Source: Allobosea sp.
GTDB lineage: Bacteria; Pseudomonadota; Alphaproteobacteria; Rhizobiales; Beijerinckiaceae
Reading direction: 5' to 3'
Length of the DNA: 64,000 nucleotides
Assembly: GCA_024231975.1 (NCBI GenBank)
Contig: JAAEQB010000052.1
Coordinates: forward strand, 1-64,000
Both the position numbers and the translations under genes were made by a program. The notes below the pieces were generated by a model that was not told the DNA's origin, did no database searches, and was given only the letters and a program-made list of their open reading frames with translations. Positions 7,676-16,877 of this stretch are shown here, in pieces. How positions within the stretch are numbered: the first letter of the stretch is position 1; each line of letters starts with the position of its first letter.

Positions 7676-7787
7676 CATGATGGCGCTTGATGATCTTGAG
7701 GATGGCTGGCGCCATGTGTGCATGCAGCCATTCGGGCTTCCGCGTTGTCAGCGAATTGGGCGCAGGCGCCAGCAAGGGAGGCGCATC

Positions 7788-7988
7788 ATGGCAGACGTCA
7801 TTCCTTTCGCGCCGCGCAGGCGCTCAGCCGGCCAGGGGACCGCAGCGGCGGGTCCGTTCGGCCAGATCCTGTTCTTCACCGGCGTGCGCTACGAGCGCCA
7901 GCATGAGCCGGCCGCGAGCAAGCCGCCGCGGCGGCCGCGTCCCGCCGGCCGTGGCGAACGCGAGAGCCGGCGCAGGCGTCCGGGGTGA
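7788..7988 (+). CDS. Small conserved hypothetical protein
   Basis: A 66-residue protein with a good ribosome-binding site (AAGGGAGG at 7775-7782, five to six bases before the ATG). It starts MADVIPFAPRRR, has the central phrase GQILFFTGVRYER, and ends in a basic Pro/Arg tail. Short proteins with this IPF...QILFFTGVRYER pattern occur across Hyphomicrobiales. Its stop overlaps the GTG start of the next gene by four bases, so the two are coupled. Function unknown. Confidence 0.75.
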   Translation: MADVIPFAPRRRSAGQGTAAAGPFGQILFFTGVRYERQHEPAASKPPRRPRPAGRGERESRRRRPG

Positions 7989-8752
7989 GGGCAGTCGTCG
8001 CACCTGCGGCATTGTCCTGCCTTCTGCTCGCCGGCTGCTCGACCACCGGCGATCTCGGCCGGCCCCGCCCCAACATCTTCGCCGACCAGCTCGCGCCGGC
8101 GATCGGCGACTGGAGCGCGCGCTTTCGTGGTGAGGCGTCCTCCTGGTTCCACCTGACCGACGACGAGGAGCAGTTGCGGACCCGCGCCTGGCGGCTCGTC
8201 CTGCCCGCGCATGAGAAGAGCCATTTCGAGCGCGAGGTTTCCAAGCTCGCCCATGCCCGCATCCTGCCGGTCGAGGCCCAGTCGAACGATGTCACTGCCT
8301 ATCAGCGTGCCCTGGTCTCAGGCTCCTTCGCCTCGCAGGCTTCGCGCTACAATCGGCTGAGCGAGGATGCCAATGGCGACCGGCTCCTGCTCGCGCAGTT
8401 CCGCGCCAATGCCCTGCGGGTCATCAATGCCGATCGCGCGCGCCTGCGCACCCTCGACGCCTCGCAACAGCTGCCGCCCGAGCAGCGCGACCCGGCCTAT
8501 GACCGCGTCGCCGAGAACGAGGGGCTGATGCTCTGGGTCTGCGAGCGCGCTCGCTTCCGGTCGAAAAGCTATCGCTATGCGCTGGAGGCCCTGGTCGTCG
8601 AGATGCCGTCGCGCGAGGCGGTCCGGGCCGAGCGTGCCATCATGGGGATGGAGAGCGAGCTCGGCCCCGTCTGCAGCCTGCCGCTGATCGGCGTCTTCAG
8701 CGGCAAGGGCGAGGGGGCGCCGTCGCGCGCGCCCGTCGTCTACAAGGGCTAG
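7985..8752 (+). CDS. Putative lipoprotein, conserved hypothetical
   Basis: A 255-residue protein with a lipoprotein signal: the hydrophobic stretch ends in the lipobox LLAGC, with Cys18 as the acylated residue. The mature part is mostly helical and polar, with LVLPAHEKSHFEREVSKLAHARI near the start and VAENEGLMLWVCERARFRS later. The GTG start overlaps the previous stop (GTGA), which fixes it. It probably sits in the inner leaflet of the outer membrane or in the periplasm. Function unknown; widespread in Rhizobiales by my recollection. Confidence 0.75.
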   Translation: MRAVVAPAALSCLLLAGCSTTGDLGRPRPNIFADQLAPAIGDWSARFRGEASSWFHLTDDEEQLRTRAWRLVLPAHEKSHFEREVSKLAHARILPVEAQSNDVTAYQRALVSGSFASQASRYNRLSEDANGDRLLLAQFRANALRVINADRARLRTLDASQQLPPEQRDPAYDRVAENEGLMLWVCERARFRSKSYRYALEALVVEMPSREAVRAERAIMGMESELGPVCSLPLIGVFSGKGEGAPSRAPVVYKG

Positions 8753-8881
8753 CGGCTTACCTTCGCGAGCGCACGCTTCGGCTGGTCGAAGGCGCTTGCG
8801 CTTGCTGCAAAAATGGTTCCCATCTCCCTCGGATTGGGTCTAGCCTGCCGATCATGAGCCGGCGATCGGTGGGGTGATCGC

Positions 8882-9937
8882 ATGTCAGTGACGCAAATCA
8901 GGTTCGCGGCTTCGGCTGCAGCGGAGGCGCCCTCCGATCCGCCTGTCGATCAGGGGCAACGCCATGAGTCCGGCGTCATCGCCTCGAGCGTCTATGCCCA
9001 TGGCGTGCGTGTCGCCGACATTCCCGTCGAGGAAGCTGGGGAATGGGCGCGCAAGGACGGCCATGTCGTCTGGATCGGACTTTTCGAGCCGGAGGCGGCG
9101 CTGCTCAAATGCGTGCAGCAGCAGTTCAACCTGCATCCGCTCGCCGTCGAGGACGCGACCAACGCCCATCAGCGGCCGAAGCTCGAGCAATACGGCGATG
9201 CGCTCTTCGTCGTCGCCCGCACCGCCCAGATGGTCGAGAAGCGCATCGCCTTCGGCGAGACGCACATCTTCATTGGCCGCGGCTATATCGTTAGCGTCCG
9301 GCACGGCGCCTCGACCTCATACACGTCTGTTCGGCAGCATTGGGAGACCTGCCCGACCTCGCTGGCCAAGGGCGAGGACTTCATCCTCTATGCCATCCTC
9401 GATTTCATCGTCGACAATTACATGCCGGTGCTCGAGGCGATCCATGACGAGGTCGAGGAGATCGAGGACAAGGTCCTCGCCAAGCCGATGACGCGGGCCG
9501 ACATCGAGCGGCTCTACATGCTCAGGCGCGATCTCTTGCGACTGCGCAATGCCGCCGGCCCGCTGGTCGAAGTCTGCCAGCGCCTGACCAATGGCAGCGT
9601 GCCGCAGGTCCGCCCGACACTCGCGCCGATGTTCCGCGACGTGACCGACCATGTCCGCACCGTGCAGGAGAAGATCGACAGCCTGCGCGAGGTGCTCGCC
9701 TTCGCCTTCGAGGCAAGCCTGCTCGTCGGTCAGAGCCAGGAGAATTCCATCACCAAGCGGCTCGCCTCCTGGGCGGCCATTCTCGCGGTGCCGACGGCGG
9801 TCGCCGGCATCTACGGCATGAACTTCAAGAACATGCCAGAGCTGGAGATGCATTACGGCTACTATGCCGTGCTGGCCTTCATCGTCACCGCCTGCATCAC
9901 GCTCTACTGGCGCTTCAAGCGCAATGGCTGGCTCTGA
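8882..9937 (+). CDS. corA: CorA-type magnesium/cobalt transport protein
   Basis: A 351-residue CorA channel. The long N-terminal cytoplasmic domain contains the family phrase HPLAVEDATNAHQRPKLEQY. Two C-terminal transmembrane helices follow, the first ending in the selectivity motif YGMNF (GMN), and the protein finishes with the positively charged FKRNGW tail. CorA forms a pentamer in the inner membrane and conducts Mg2+ into the cell. Length is normal. It is a single-gene unit; no Mg2+-sensing leader was evident in the 129-base upstream gap. Confidence 0.95.
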   Translation: MSVTQIRFAASAAAEAPSDPPVDQGQRHESGVIASSVYAHGVRVADIPVEEAGEWARKDGHVVWIGLFEPEAALLKCVQQQFNLHPLAVEDATNAHQRPKLEQYGDALFVVARTAQMVEKRIAFGETHIFIGRGYIVSVRHGASTSYTSVRQHWETCPTSLAKGEDFILYAILDFIVDNYMPVLEAIHDEVEEIEDKVLAKPMTRADIERLYMLRRDLLRLRNAAGPLVEVCQRLTNGSVPQVRPTLAPMFRDVTDHVRTVQEKIDSLREVLAFAFEASLLVGQSQENSITKRLASWAAILAVPTAVAGIYGMNFKNMPELEMHYGYYAVLAFIVTACITLYWRFKRNGWL

Positions 9938-10108
9938 ATGGCGGCACGATCGGGCTTTTTCGATATGCTGGCCCGGCAAGGCGCCAATATGCGCGTCATT
10001 GACATCGGATACTGCAAGTTGAACCTTCTGGTTGTGATCGGCCGGCTACGCCGATAGGCGCGCCGCCGGGCACTGCATTGCTGACCTTGAGCATGAGGGA
10101 GCGAGACA

Positions 10109-11416
10109 ATGGCGGCCGCGGCGGAAACCAAGAAACGACCACCGATCACCATGTACGTGCTGATCGGCATGATCCTCGGCGTCATCGTCGGCTATATGTG
10201 CAACATCAACTACCCGGACCCGAAGGTCGCCGGGCAGATCGCCGACAACATCAACATCATCACCACCGTGTTCCTGCGGTTGATCAAGATGATCATCGGC
10301 CCGCTGGTGCTCACTACGCTGATCGTCGGTATCGCCCATATGGGTGACACCTCCTCGATCGGCCGCGTCGGCATCAAGGCGCTCGGCTGGTTCATGATCG
10401 CCTCGCTGGTCTCGCTGGCGCTCGGGCTGATCCTGGCGAACCTCCTCCAGCCCGGCCATAATATCGGCTTGCCGCTGCCTGATGTCGGCGCCGCGACCAA
10501 TCTCAAGACCTCCTCCTTCACGCTGAAGGATTTCATCACCCATCTCGTGCCGAAATCGGTGGCCGAGGCGCTCGCCACTAACGAGATCCTGCAGATCGTC
10601 GTGTTCTCGCTCTTCGCCGGCATTGCGCTCGCCTCGATGGGCGAGACGGGCAAGGCCCTGACCGAGATGATCGATCAGATGGCCCATCTGATGCTGAAGA
10701 TCACCGGCATGGTGATGTATTTTGCGCCGATCGCGGTCTTCGCCGCCGTCGCCTCGACCATCACCACGCAAGGGCTCGGCATCCTCGTCACCTTCGCCAA
10801 ATTCATGGGCTCGTTCTATCTCGGCCTCATCGTGCTCTGGGGGCTGATGATCCTGGTCGGCTTCCTGATCCTGGGGCCGAGCGTCGCCAGGCTGGTCAGC
10901 CTGGTCAAGGAGCCGTTCCTGATCTCCTTCTCGACGGCGAGCTCGGAGGCGGCCTATCCGAAGATGCTGGAAGCGCTCGATCGCTTCGGCGTCAGCCGCA
11001 AGATCTCCAGCTTCATGCTGCCGATGGGCTATTCCTTCAATCTCGATGGCAGCATGATGTACTGCACCTTCGCGGTGCTGTTCATCGCCCAAGCCTACGG
11101 CATCGAACTGTCCTGGGGCACGCAGATCTCGATGATGCTGCTGCTGATGCTGACCTCGAAGGGCATGGCCGGCGTGCCGCGCGCCTCGCTGGTCGTCATC
11201 GCCGCGACCCTGAACCAATACAACATTCCCGAAGCCGGGCTGCTGCTGATCATGGGCGTCGACCAGTTCCTCGACATGGGCCGTTCCGCCACCAACGCCG
11301 TCGGCAATTCGATCGCGGTGGCGAGCGTCGCCAAATGGGAAGGACAGCTCGGCGAGCCGGTTGACGATCCGGCTGCGGCGGGAACTTCGGGCGCTCTCGC
11401 CGGACAGCCCGCCTGA
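10109..11416 (+). CDS. Dicarboxylate/amino acid:cation symporter (DAACS family)
   Basis: A 435-residue secondary transporter of the DctA/GltP family, which couples uptake of C4-dicarboxylates or acidic amino acids to H+ or Na+. About eight membrane helices are present, with the two re-entrant loops. Hallmarks are the serine-rich FSTASSEAAYPKMLE, the NLDGSMMYC motif of helix 7, and DQFLDMGRSATNAVGN, including the substrate-binding Asp/Arg region of helix 8. The next gene, an acidic-amino-acid-type binding protein, suggests glutamate/aspartate as substrates, but the family alone does not decide this. Confidence 0.92.
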   Translation: MAAAAETKKRPPITMYVLIGMILGVIVGYMCNINYPDPKVAGQIADNINIITTVFLRLIKMIIGPLVLTTLIVGIAHMGDTSSIGRVGIKALGWFMIASLVSLALGLILANLLQPGHNIGLPLPDVGAATNLKTSSFTLKDFITHLVPKSVAEALATNEILQIVVFSLFAGIALASMGETGKALTEMIDQMAHLMLKITGMVMYFAPIAVFAAVASTITTQGLGILVTFAKFMGSFYLGLIVLWGLMILVGFLILGPSVARLVSLVKEPFLISFSTASSEAAYPKMLEALDRFGVSRKISSFMLPMGYSFNLDGSMMYCTFAVLFIAQAYGIELSWGTQISMMLLLMLTSKGMAGVPRASLVVIAATLNQYNIPEAGLLLIMGVDQFLDMGRSATNAVGNSIAVASVAKWEGQLGEPVDDPAAAGTSGALAGQPA

Positions 11417-11477
11417 TCCGGCGTTCATCGATATCAGGACACTGGGCGGCCATCGCGGCCGCCCGAAAGGAGCGACG

Positions 11478-12377
11478 ATGCGACGGCTCTTTGTCGGCCT
11501 GATCGCCATGTTCGGGTGCCTTATCGGGACGGTGGCCTCGGCCCAGACCCAGCAGAATGCGCTTACCGGCACGCTGAAAAAGGCGCGTGATGCCGGGGCG
11601 GTGACCATCGGCTATCGCGAGGCCTCGTTCCCCTTCTCCTATCTCGACGCCAGGCGCGAGCCGATCGGCTATTCGATCGATCTCTGCCGGTTGATCGTCG
11701 ACGCGATGAGCGACGAGCTCGGCCGCGAATTGCAGCTGAAATGGGTTCCGGTCACCTCGGCCTCGCGCTTCGACGCGTTGACCAAGGGCGAGATCGATCT
11801 CGAATGCGGTTCGACCACGCAGAACCGCGAGCGACAGGCGACCGCAGCCTTCTCGCCGGTGATCTTCGTCGCCGGCACAAAGCTCATGGTCCGCAAGGAT
11901 GCCGGCATCCGCTCGTTCCGCGACCTGAACGGGAAGACCGTGGTCGTGACCGCCGGCACCACCAACGAGAAGGCGATGAACGATCTCCAGGCGCGCTTCA
12001 AGACCGGCGCCACGATCGTCACCACGCCGGACCATGACCAGTCCTTCGCGCAGTTCATGGCCGGCAAGGCCGATGCCTATGCCGGTGACGACATCCTGCT
12101 CTACGGCATGATCGCGCGCGCCAAGGCCGAGGACAAGGTGATGGTCGTCGGCGATTTCCTCTCCTATGACCCCTACGGCATCATGTTCCGCCGCGACGAT
12201 CCGGCAATGGCGACGCTGGTCGACAAGATGTTCCGCACCATCGCCGAAAGCCGCGAGCTGGAGCACAGCTATAACCGCTGGTTCATGCACAAGCTGCCGG
12301 GCGGCGAGCGCCTGCGCCTGCCGATGAGCGCGCAGCTGGAATCGATCTTCGGAACGCTGAGCGCGAAGCCGGACTGA
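11478..12377 (+). CDS. ABC-type amino acid substrate-binding protein (GltI-like)
   Basis: A 299-residue periplasmic binding protein of SBP family 3. The signal peptide (about 1-23) ends GTVASAQ. The mature N-terminus, GTLKKARDAGAVTIGYRE followed by SFPFSYLD and GYSIDLC, closely resembles the glutamate/aspartate protein GltI. The ATG at 11478 follows a strong AAAGGAG, while the open frame upstream overlaps the symporter end and lacks a signal peptide. No ABC permease or ATPase lies nearby, so it is an orphan binding protein beside a secondary carrier. Confidence 0.88.
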   Translation: MRRLFVGLIAMFGCLIGTVASAQTQQNALTGTLKKARDAGAVTIGYREASFPFSYLDARREPIGYSIDLCRLIVDAMSDELGRELQLKWVPVTSASRFDALTKGEIDLECGSTTQNRERQATAAFSPVIFVAGTKLMVRKDAGIRSFRDLNGKTVVVTAGTTNEKAMNDLQARFKTGATIVTTPDHDQSFAQFMAGKADAYAGDDILLYGMIARAKAEDKVMVVGDFLSYDPYGIMFRRDDPAMATLVDKMFRTIAESRELEHSYNRWFMHKLPGGERLRLPMSAQLESIFGTLSAKPD

Positions 12378-12419
12378 GCAATTCCAGCAAAAGTGCGTAG
12401 CGGTCTTGCGTCCGGAATT
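12376..12419. repeat. Short dispersed palindrome (family C-like)
   Basis: Arms gcaattcc (12376-12383) and ggaattgc (12412-12419) enclose the phrase agcaaaagtgcgtagcggt. This is a recurrent Rhizobiales intergenic motif by recollection and shares the aattcc/ggaatt arms with the element at 2505-2606. It lies between two convergent genes and overlaps the last bases of the binding-protein gene. Confidence 0.6.
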
Positions 12420-12434
12420 GCGTAGAACCGGAGA

Positions 12435-13085
12435 TTAATCCGCCAGCCCGCAGGCGACCTCGGTCGCCTGCGCCTCCGCCTCGCTGCGGTCGAAGGCGCG
12501 GCGGACCACCACCCTGGCGACGACGAGCCCTTGCAGCGACGGCGAGACCACGCGCAGCTCCCGCGAGGTCTCGCCCTCCTCGTCATTGGCCAGCCGCTCG
12601 TCGAGCTGCTCCTGCGTCATCACCACGAATTCGAGCACGCCGCGGATCGCGGCCCGGTCGGTGATGGCATAGGCGACGCCGCCGCCGCGGCGATGGACGG
12701 TGAGGCCGAGCGGCAGCGAGCCGGTACGCGCCACCACCCGCAGCGGACCGGCCGCAAGGTCGTAGCTGCAGACCGCGGCGACGCTGTTGGGATCGCTGTC
12801 GAGGAGGGCAGGCAGGCCCGCAGGCGGCGGCGTCACCAGTTCGGCGCGGCCGTTCGCGCCCAGCGCCGCATAGACGGTTGCCGCATCATGCGTCGCCAGG
12901 GTGGGTATCCGTAGCACGGTGACGATGTGAACGATGCCGGCGAGCAGCAGTCCGGCCAGGGTCAGCAGCACGAGCCGCAGCAGGCCGCTGCCCAGCTGCG
13001 ACAGAAACCGGCGCGGCGCATCCGCGTGGGTCGCCGGCGGGCGCTTCGCGGCCGGCACGGCCCGGCTATCGTCGATCGCGCTCAC
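12435..13085 (-). CDS. DUF1254-type membrane-anchored protein
   Basis: A 216-residue protein with a cytoplasmic N-terminus of about 35 residues, a transmembrane helix (LLRLVLLTLAGLLLAGIVHI, about 37-56) and a periplasmic domain. The VLRIPTLATHDAATVYAAL segment after the helix is the family's usual start. The GTG start at 13085 overlaps the stop of the upstream DUF1214 gene (GTGA), so the pair is translationally coupled. DUF1254 and DUF1214 proteins are nearly always adjacent. Their biochemical role is unknown. Confidence 0.8.
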   Translation of the reverse strand: MSAIDDSRAVPAAKRPPATHADAPRRFLSQLGSGLLRLVLLTLAGLLLAGIVHIVTVLRIPTLATHDAATVYAALGANGRAELVTPPPAGLPALLDSDPNSVAAVCSYDLAAGPLRVVARTGSLPLGLTVHRRGGGVAYAITDRAAIRGVLEFVVMTQEQLDERLANDEEGETSRELRVVSPSLQGLVVARVVVRRAFDRSEAEAQATEVACGLAD

Positions 13086-13657
13086 CGGCAGTCGATCCTG
13101 GCGATGCGGGGGAGGGTGTCGGGCCTGAGCTCGCTGGCATGGCTCGATATCGGCGTGTCGTAGAGGCGCAGGCGCAGCTGGAAGCGACCTGCCGCCGGCA
13201 GCGGCAGCCAATTGCCGGCCTCGGGAGTCGCTGCCAGCACGATCCGCATGTTGCCGCGCTCGCCACGCACGATCTCGGCATCGGTGAAGCTCTCGCGCTC
13301 GACCGGCAGCTGCAGGGGGCGGCCCCGCGGGTCGGTGACGCCCAGTGACCAGCCGCGCGCCGGTGGCGTCGCCCCGCTGACGAGATAGCGGCAGCGCGCA
13401 TCGAGCGCCTGCCCGGCATCGTCTTCCCCGGCGATCAGCTCCAGCCCTTCGCCGGCGCCGAGCGGCAGGTGCACGCCGCGCGCCAGATAGGCCCGCATAT
13501 AGGGATCGATGTCGCGCGCCCCGCTGTTCGGCCAGCTCGTCCAGGCGCCGACCTGCGCACGGCCGAACCAGGGCCGCTCCGCCACCGCATAGCGGGCGGA
13601 GACAAGGCCGAGGCCGGCGCCGAGCGCGATCACATAGGCCAGCGGGAGGACGCGCAT
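13082..13657 (-). CDS. DUF1214 domain-containing exported protein
   Basis: A 191-residue protein with an N-terminal signal or anchor (VLPLAYVIALGAGLGLVSARYA). The DUF1214 core carries ARCRYLVSGATPPARGWSLGVTD and, near the C-terminus, GNWLPLPAAGRFQLRLRLYDT, both typical of the family. It is the first gene of a coupled pair with the DUF1254 protein and lies 30 bases after the penicillin-binding protein end on the same strand. No catalytic residues can be assigned. Confidence 0.85.
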   Translation of the reverse strand: MRVLPLAYVIALGAGLGLVSARYAVAERPWFGRAQVGAWTSWPNSGARDIDPYMRAYLARGVHLPLGAGEGLELIAGEDDAGQALDARCRYLVSGATPPARGWSLGVTDPRGRPLQLPVERESFTDAEIVRGERGNMRIVLAATPEAGNWLPLPAAGRFQLRLRLYDTPISSHASELRPDTLPRIARIDCR

Positions 13658-13687
13658 GGAACGATCCGGCTCCGCATGGGTAGCATG

Positions 13688-15901
13688 CTAGCGTAAGGCG
13701 CTGAGGCCGGGCGTGGCCTCGCGGGCGCCGACCTGGACCGAGGCCCGGGCCGTCCGCGGCGCCTCGACCGCCTTGAACATCGCGCCGACCGAGGAGAGCA
13801 CCTCGAAGGACTTGCGCGGCATGTGGCCGGCGCTGGCGCCCGCCGCCGCGCCCGGATCGGCGGCCTTCGCCACCGCTGCCTTGGCGTCGCCCGGCTGCGG
13901 CGTCACGCCCGGGATCGGCTTCAGCTCGATGCCCTGATGCGCGAAGCCCATGATCTCCTTCCAGGTCATCGCCGGCAGCGAGCCGCCGGTCATGTTGTTG
14001 GTCTCGGAGGAATCGTCGTTGCCGAACCAGACCGCGCCGACGAGGTTGCCGGTGTAGCCGACATACCAGGCGTCCTTGTAGCCATTGGTCGTGCCGGTCT
14101 TGCCGGCGCTGACGACGCCATCGAGCGCGGCTCGCCGGCCGGTGCCAGCGGTCGGCACGGTCGAGAGCATCTGGTTCATCTCGAAGGCGACCTGCGTGCT
14201 CAGCACCTGCGCCGGCGGCGGCTCGTCGCGGTCATGGCGGTAGATCTCCTCGCCGGCCGAGTTGCGGATGTCGAAGGCCGCATAAGGCTTGGCGCGCTTG
14301 CCGCCATTGGCGAAGACGGCATAGCCGGCGGCCTGCTCGATCACGGTGACCTCGCCGGCGCCGATCGGCAGCGAGACGGTGTCGGTCAGCGGCGTGGTCA
14401 GGCCCATGGCCCGGCAGGTCTCGACGATCTTCATCCGGCCGATGCGGGCAGCGCGGGCCTCGTGCGTTTCGCCGGTCGCCTTGCCGATCGCGATCGACAT
14501 CTGCACCGGGATCGTATTGATCGACTTCGCCAGCGCTACCGTCAGCGGCATCGAGCCGGCATAGGAGCGCCCGTAATTGTTCGGGCACCAGTTGCCGATG
14601 CAGACCGGCCGGTCGGTGACGATCGTGGTCGGCTTGTAGAGCCCGGCGCTCATCGCCGCTGCGTAGACATACGGTTTGAACGAGGAGCCGGGCTGGCGCA
14701 GGCTTGAGGTCGCGCGGTTGAACTGGCTCGCGCCGTAGTCGCGCCCGCCGACGATGGCGCGCACCGCCCCGTCCGGGTCCATGACCACCGTCGCCGCCTG
14801 CCGGGCCCGATAGGCCGGGCCGTGCTGGCGCAGCACCGACTCGATCGCCTCGTCGGCGCGCTTCTGGATCGCCGGGTCATGCGGGGTCTTGACCGTCAGC
14901 ACCCGTTCCGGACCGAGCTTGCCGTCCTCCGCGAGCTTGCGGATCTCGTCAAAGGCCCAGTCGAGATAATAGTCGGGGCTGGCATCGCGCTTGCGGTCGA
15001 TCGGCGTCGCCGGGTTGCGCCGGGCGGAATCGACCTGGCCGGCGGTCATGAAGCCGGCATCGACCATGGCACCGAGCACATCGTTGGCGCGCGCCCGTGC
15101 CGCCGGCAGGTTGACGTGCGGAGCGAACTTGGTCGGCGCCTTGAACAGGCCGGCGAGCATCGCCGCCTCCGCCAGCGTCACGTTCTTCACCGACTTGCCG
15201 AAATAGTATTCGGCCGCCGCGGCGACGCCGAAGGTGCCGCCGCCCATATAGGCGCGGTCGAGATAGAGCTTGAGGATCTCGTTCTTGGTCAGCCGGTATT
15301 CCAGCCAGAGCGAGAGGAAGGCTTCCTTGATCTTGCGGTCGAGCGAGCGCTCATTGCTGAGGAAGAGGTTCTTCGCCAGTTGCTGGGTGATCGAGGAGCC
15401 GCCCTGGACCACGCCCGAGGCGCGGGCGTTGACGGCGACGGCCCGGAACGTGCCGATCACGTCGATGCCGAAATGGTCGTAGAAGCGCCGGTCCTCGGTC
15501 GCCAGCACCGCCTTGAGCAGATGGTCGGGGAATTCCTCCAGCTTCAGCGAATCGTCATGGCGGGCACCGCGATGGCCGATCTCGGAGCCGTAGCGGTCAA
15601 GGAAGGTGACGGCGAAGACCTGGTTCTTCAGCGCCTCCTCGCGCCCTTCGCGGAAGGCCGGGATCGCCAGCATCAACATGACGATCGCGCCGGCGATGCC
15701 GACATTCAGCCCCTCGCTGGCGAATTCTGCGGCGAGCCGTTTCGGGCCGCTGACGGTCAGCCGGTCGGTCGCGCTGCGGATGCGTTCATAGGTATCGCCG
15801 GCGCGCTGCCCGGCCGAATAGAGCGAAGCGCCGATCCATGCGTCGACGCTGAGCGCGAGGCGCTTCAGGCGGGTCGTCCAGCTGGCCTTCCTGAACTCCA
15901 T
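13688..15901 (-). CDS. Class A penicillin-binding protein (PBP1A family)
   Basis: A 737-residue bifunctional peptidoglycan synthase. After a cytoplasmic tail and one membrane helix (about 70-85), the GT51 glycosyltransferase domain carries ATEDRRFYDHFGID with the catalytic Glu and QGGSSITQQLAKNLF. The transpeptidase domain has the nucleophile Ser406 in GSSFKPY (S-x-x-K), an S-I-N motif in AKSINTIP, and KTGTT. GTG 15904 is possible, but ATG 15901 is preferred. It acts in the periplasm on lipid II. No catalytic residue appears missing. Confidence 0.94.
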   Translation of the reverse strand: MEFRKASWTTRLKRLALSVDAWIGASLYSAGQRAGDTYERIRSATDRLTVSGPKRLAAEFASEGLNVGIAGAIVMLMLAIPAFREGREEALKNQVFAVTFLDRYGSEIGHRGARHDDSLKLEEFPDHLLKAVLATEDRRFYDHFGIDVIGTFRAVAVNARASGVVQGGSSITQQLAKNLFLSNERSLDRKIKEAFLSLWLEYRLTKNEILKLYLDRAYMGGGTFGVAAAAEYYFGKSVKNVTLAEAAMLAGLFKAPTKFAPHVNLPAARARANDVLGAMVDAGFMTAGQVDSARRNPATPIDRKRDASPDYYLDWAFDEIRKLAEDGKLGPERVLTVKTPHDPAIQKRADEAIESVLRQHGPAYRARQAATVVMDPDGAVRAIVGGRDYGASQFNRATSSLRQPGSSFKPYVYAAAMSAGLYKPTTIVTDRPVCIGNWCPNNYGRSYAGSMPLTVALAKSINTIPVQMSIAIGKATGETHEARAARIGRMKIVETCRAMGLTTPLTDTVSLPIGAGEVTVIEQAAGYAVFANGGKRAKPYAAFDIRNSAGEEIYRHDRDEPPPAQVLSTQVAFEMNQMLSTVPTAGTGRRAALDGVVSAGKTGTTNGYKDAWYVGYTGNLVGAVWFGNDDSSETNNMTGGSLPAMTWKEIMGFAHQGIELKPIPGVTPQPGDAKAAVAKAADPGAAAGASAGHMPRKSFEVLSSVGAMFKAVEAPRTARASVQVGAREATPGLSALR

Positions 15902-16063
15902 CACGGCTGTCGGGCATCCTGACCCTGCCGCGGTCGCGCGTCCGCGGTGTCCCGGACCGGCCGGCGAAGGCCTGGCCCGATCTCAGAAGGTAAGGGCTCG
16001 GGGCTCGGAACGGAAGTATGCGAAGGTGTGGTTGTCCGACAAAAAGGGTGTGCCGCCGAGCAA

Positions 16064-16846
16064 TCAGCCCTTCGTCGCCAACACCGCGAAGCGGGTGGAG
16101 GAAGCGAGGCGAAGCGCATCGTGCAGCGCCGCGTTGCGCTGCTGCGCCCGGACCACCTGTGCATAATCGGCCGCTTCGATCCGCGAGAAGCCTGTCTGGC
16201 GCAGCATGGTGCCGAGCCGCTCGAAGCTCAGGCCCTCGCGGAAGAAGAAGCGCTTGGTGATCGAGTCGAAGGCGTCGCGATCGGCAGCGTGCGGGGTGGC
16301 GCCGGCGCGCTCGCGCAGGAAGGTCGCGGCGCGGTTGATCAGGCCCTGCAGCCAGGAGCGATTGATCCAGTCGCCGTCGATGACGAGCAGCTTGCCGCCG
16401 GGCTTGAGCACCCGGAACCATTCGGCGAAGGCGGCTTCCGGATCGGTCAATGTCCAGACCAGATGGCGCGTCACCAGCGCGTCATAGGTCCCGTCGTCGT
16501 CGAGCAGGTGTTCGGCATCGCCGGCCAGGATGCGGGCCTTGTCGCCATGCTTGGCGCGGGCGCGGGCCAGCATCTCCTCGGAGAAGTCGATACCCGTGAC
16601 CGTGTGGCCGAGCGAGAGCAAGGCGCGGGTGATCTCGCCGGTGCCGCAGGCGAGATCGAGCACCTCGCGCGGCTCGGCGCCGAAGGATTGCCGCAGCAAC
16701 GACTGGAAGGCGGCGAGCTCGGCATCCGATTTGATGGCGTGGCCGACCTGGCTGTCGAAGCTGGCGGCCCGCCCGGACCAATAGGTCCGGATCTCCTCCT
16801 TGAGGGAGTAGTTGGCGCCAGGATTGGAAAGGCTGCTGTCTGACAT
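16064..16846 (-). CDS. Class I SAM-dependent methyltransferase
   Basis: A 260-residue Methyltransf_11/25-type enzyme. Motif I is VLDLACGTGEITRAL, followed by GIDFSEEMLARARAK and the acidic DALVTRHLVWTLTDPE region. The ATG at 16846 precedes SDSSLSNPG; longer frames overlap the ABC ATPase gene. It is the last gene of an iron-chelate-type ABC operon, 31 bases after the ATPase stop. The substrate is unknown. Context suggests a small metal-binding or chelator-related molecule, but co-transcription does not prove it. Confidence 0.85.
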   Translation of the reverse strand: MSDSSLSNPGANYSLKEEIRTYWSGRAASFDSQVGHAIKSDAELAAFQSLLRQSFGAEPREVLDLACGTGEITRALLSLGHTVTGIDFSEEMLARARAKHGDKARILAGDAEHLLDDDGTYDALVTRHLVWTLTDPEAAFAEWFRVLKPGGKLLVIDGDWINRSWLQGLINRAATFLRERAGATPHAADRDAFDSITKRFFFREGLSFERLGTMLRQTGFSRIEAADYAQVVRAQQRNAALHDALRLASSTRFAVLATKG

Positions 16847-16877
16847 CGGCGCTTCGCCAAGCTGAATTGAGAGGGTG

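Noticed and set aside
9999..10027. Sigma-70 promoter TTGACA upstream of the dicarboxylate symporter
   Set aside because: The -35 is perfect, but no acceptable -10 lies at 16-18 bases, so it was not listed as a feature.
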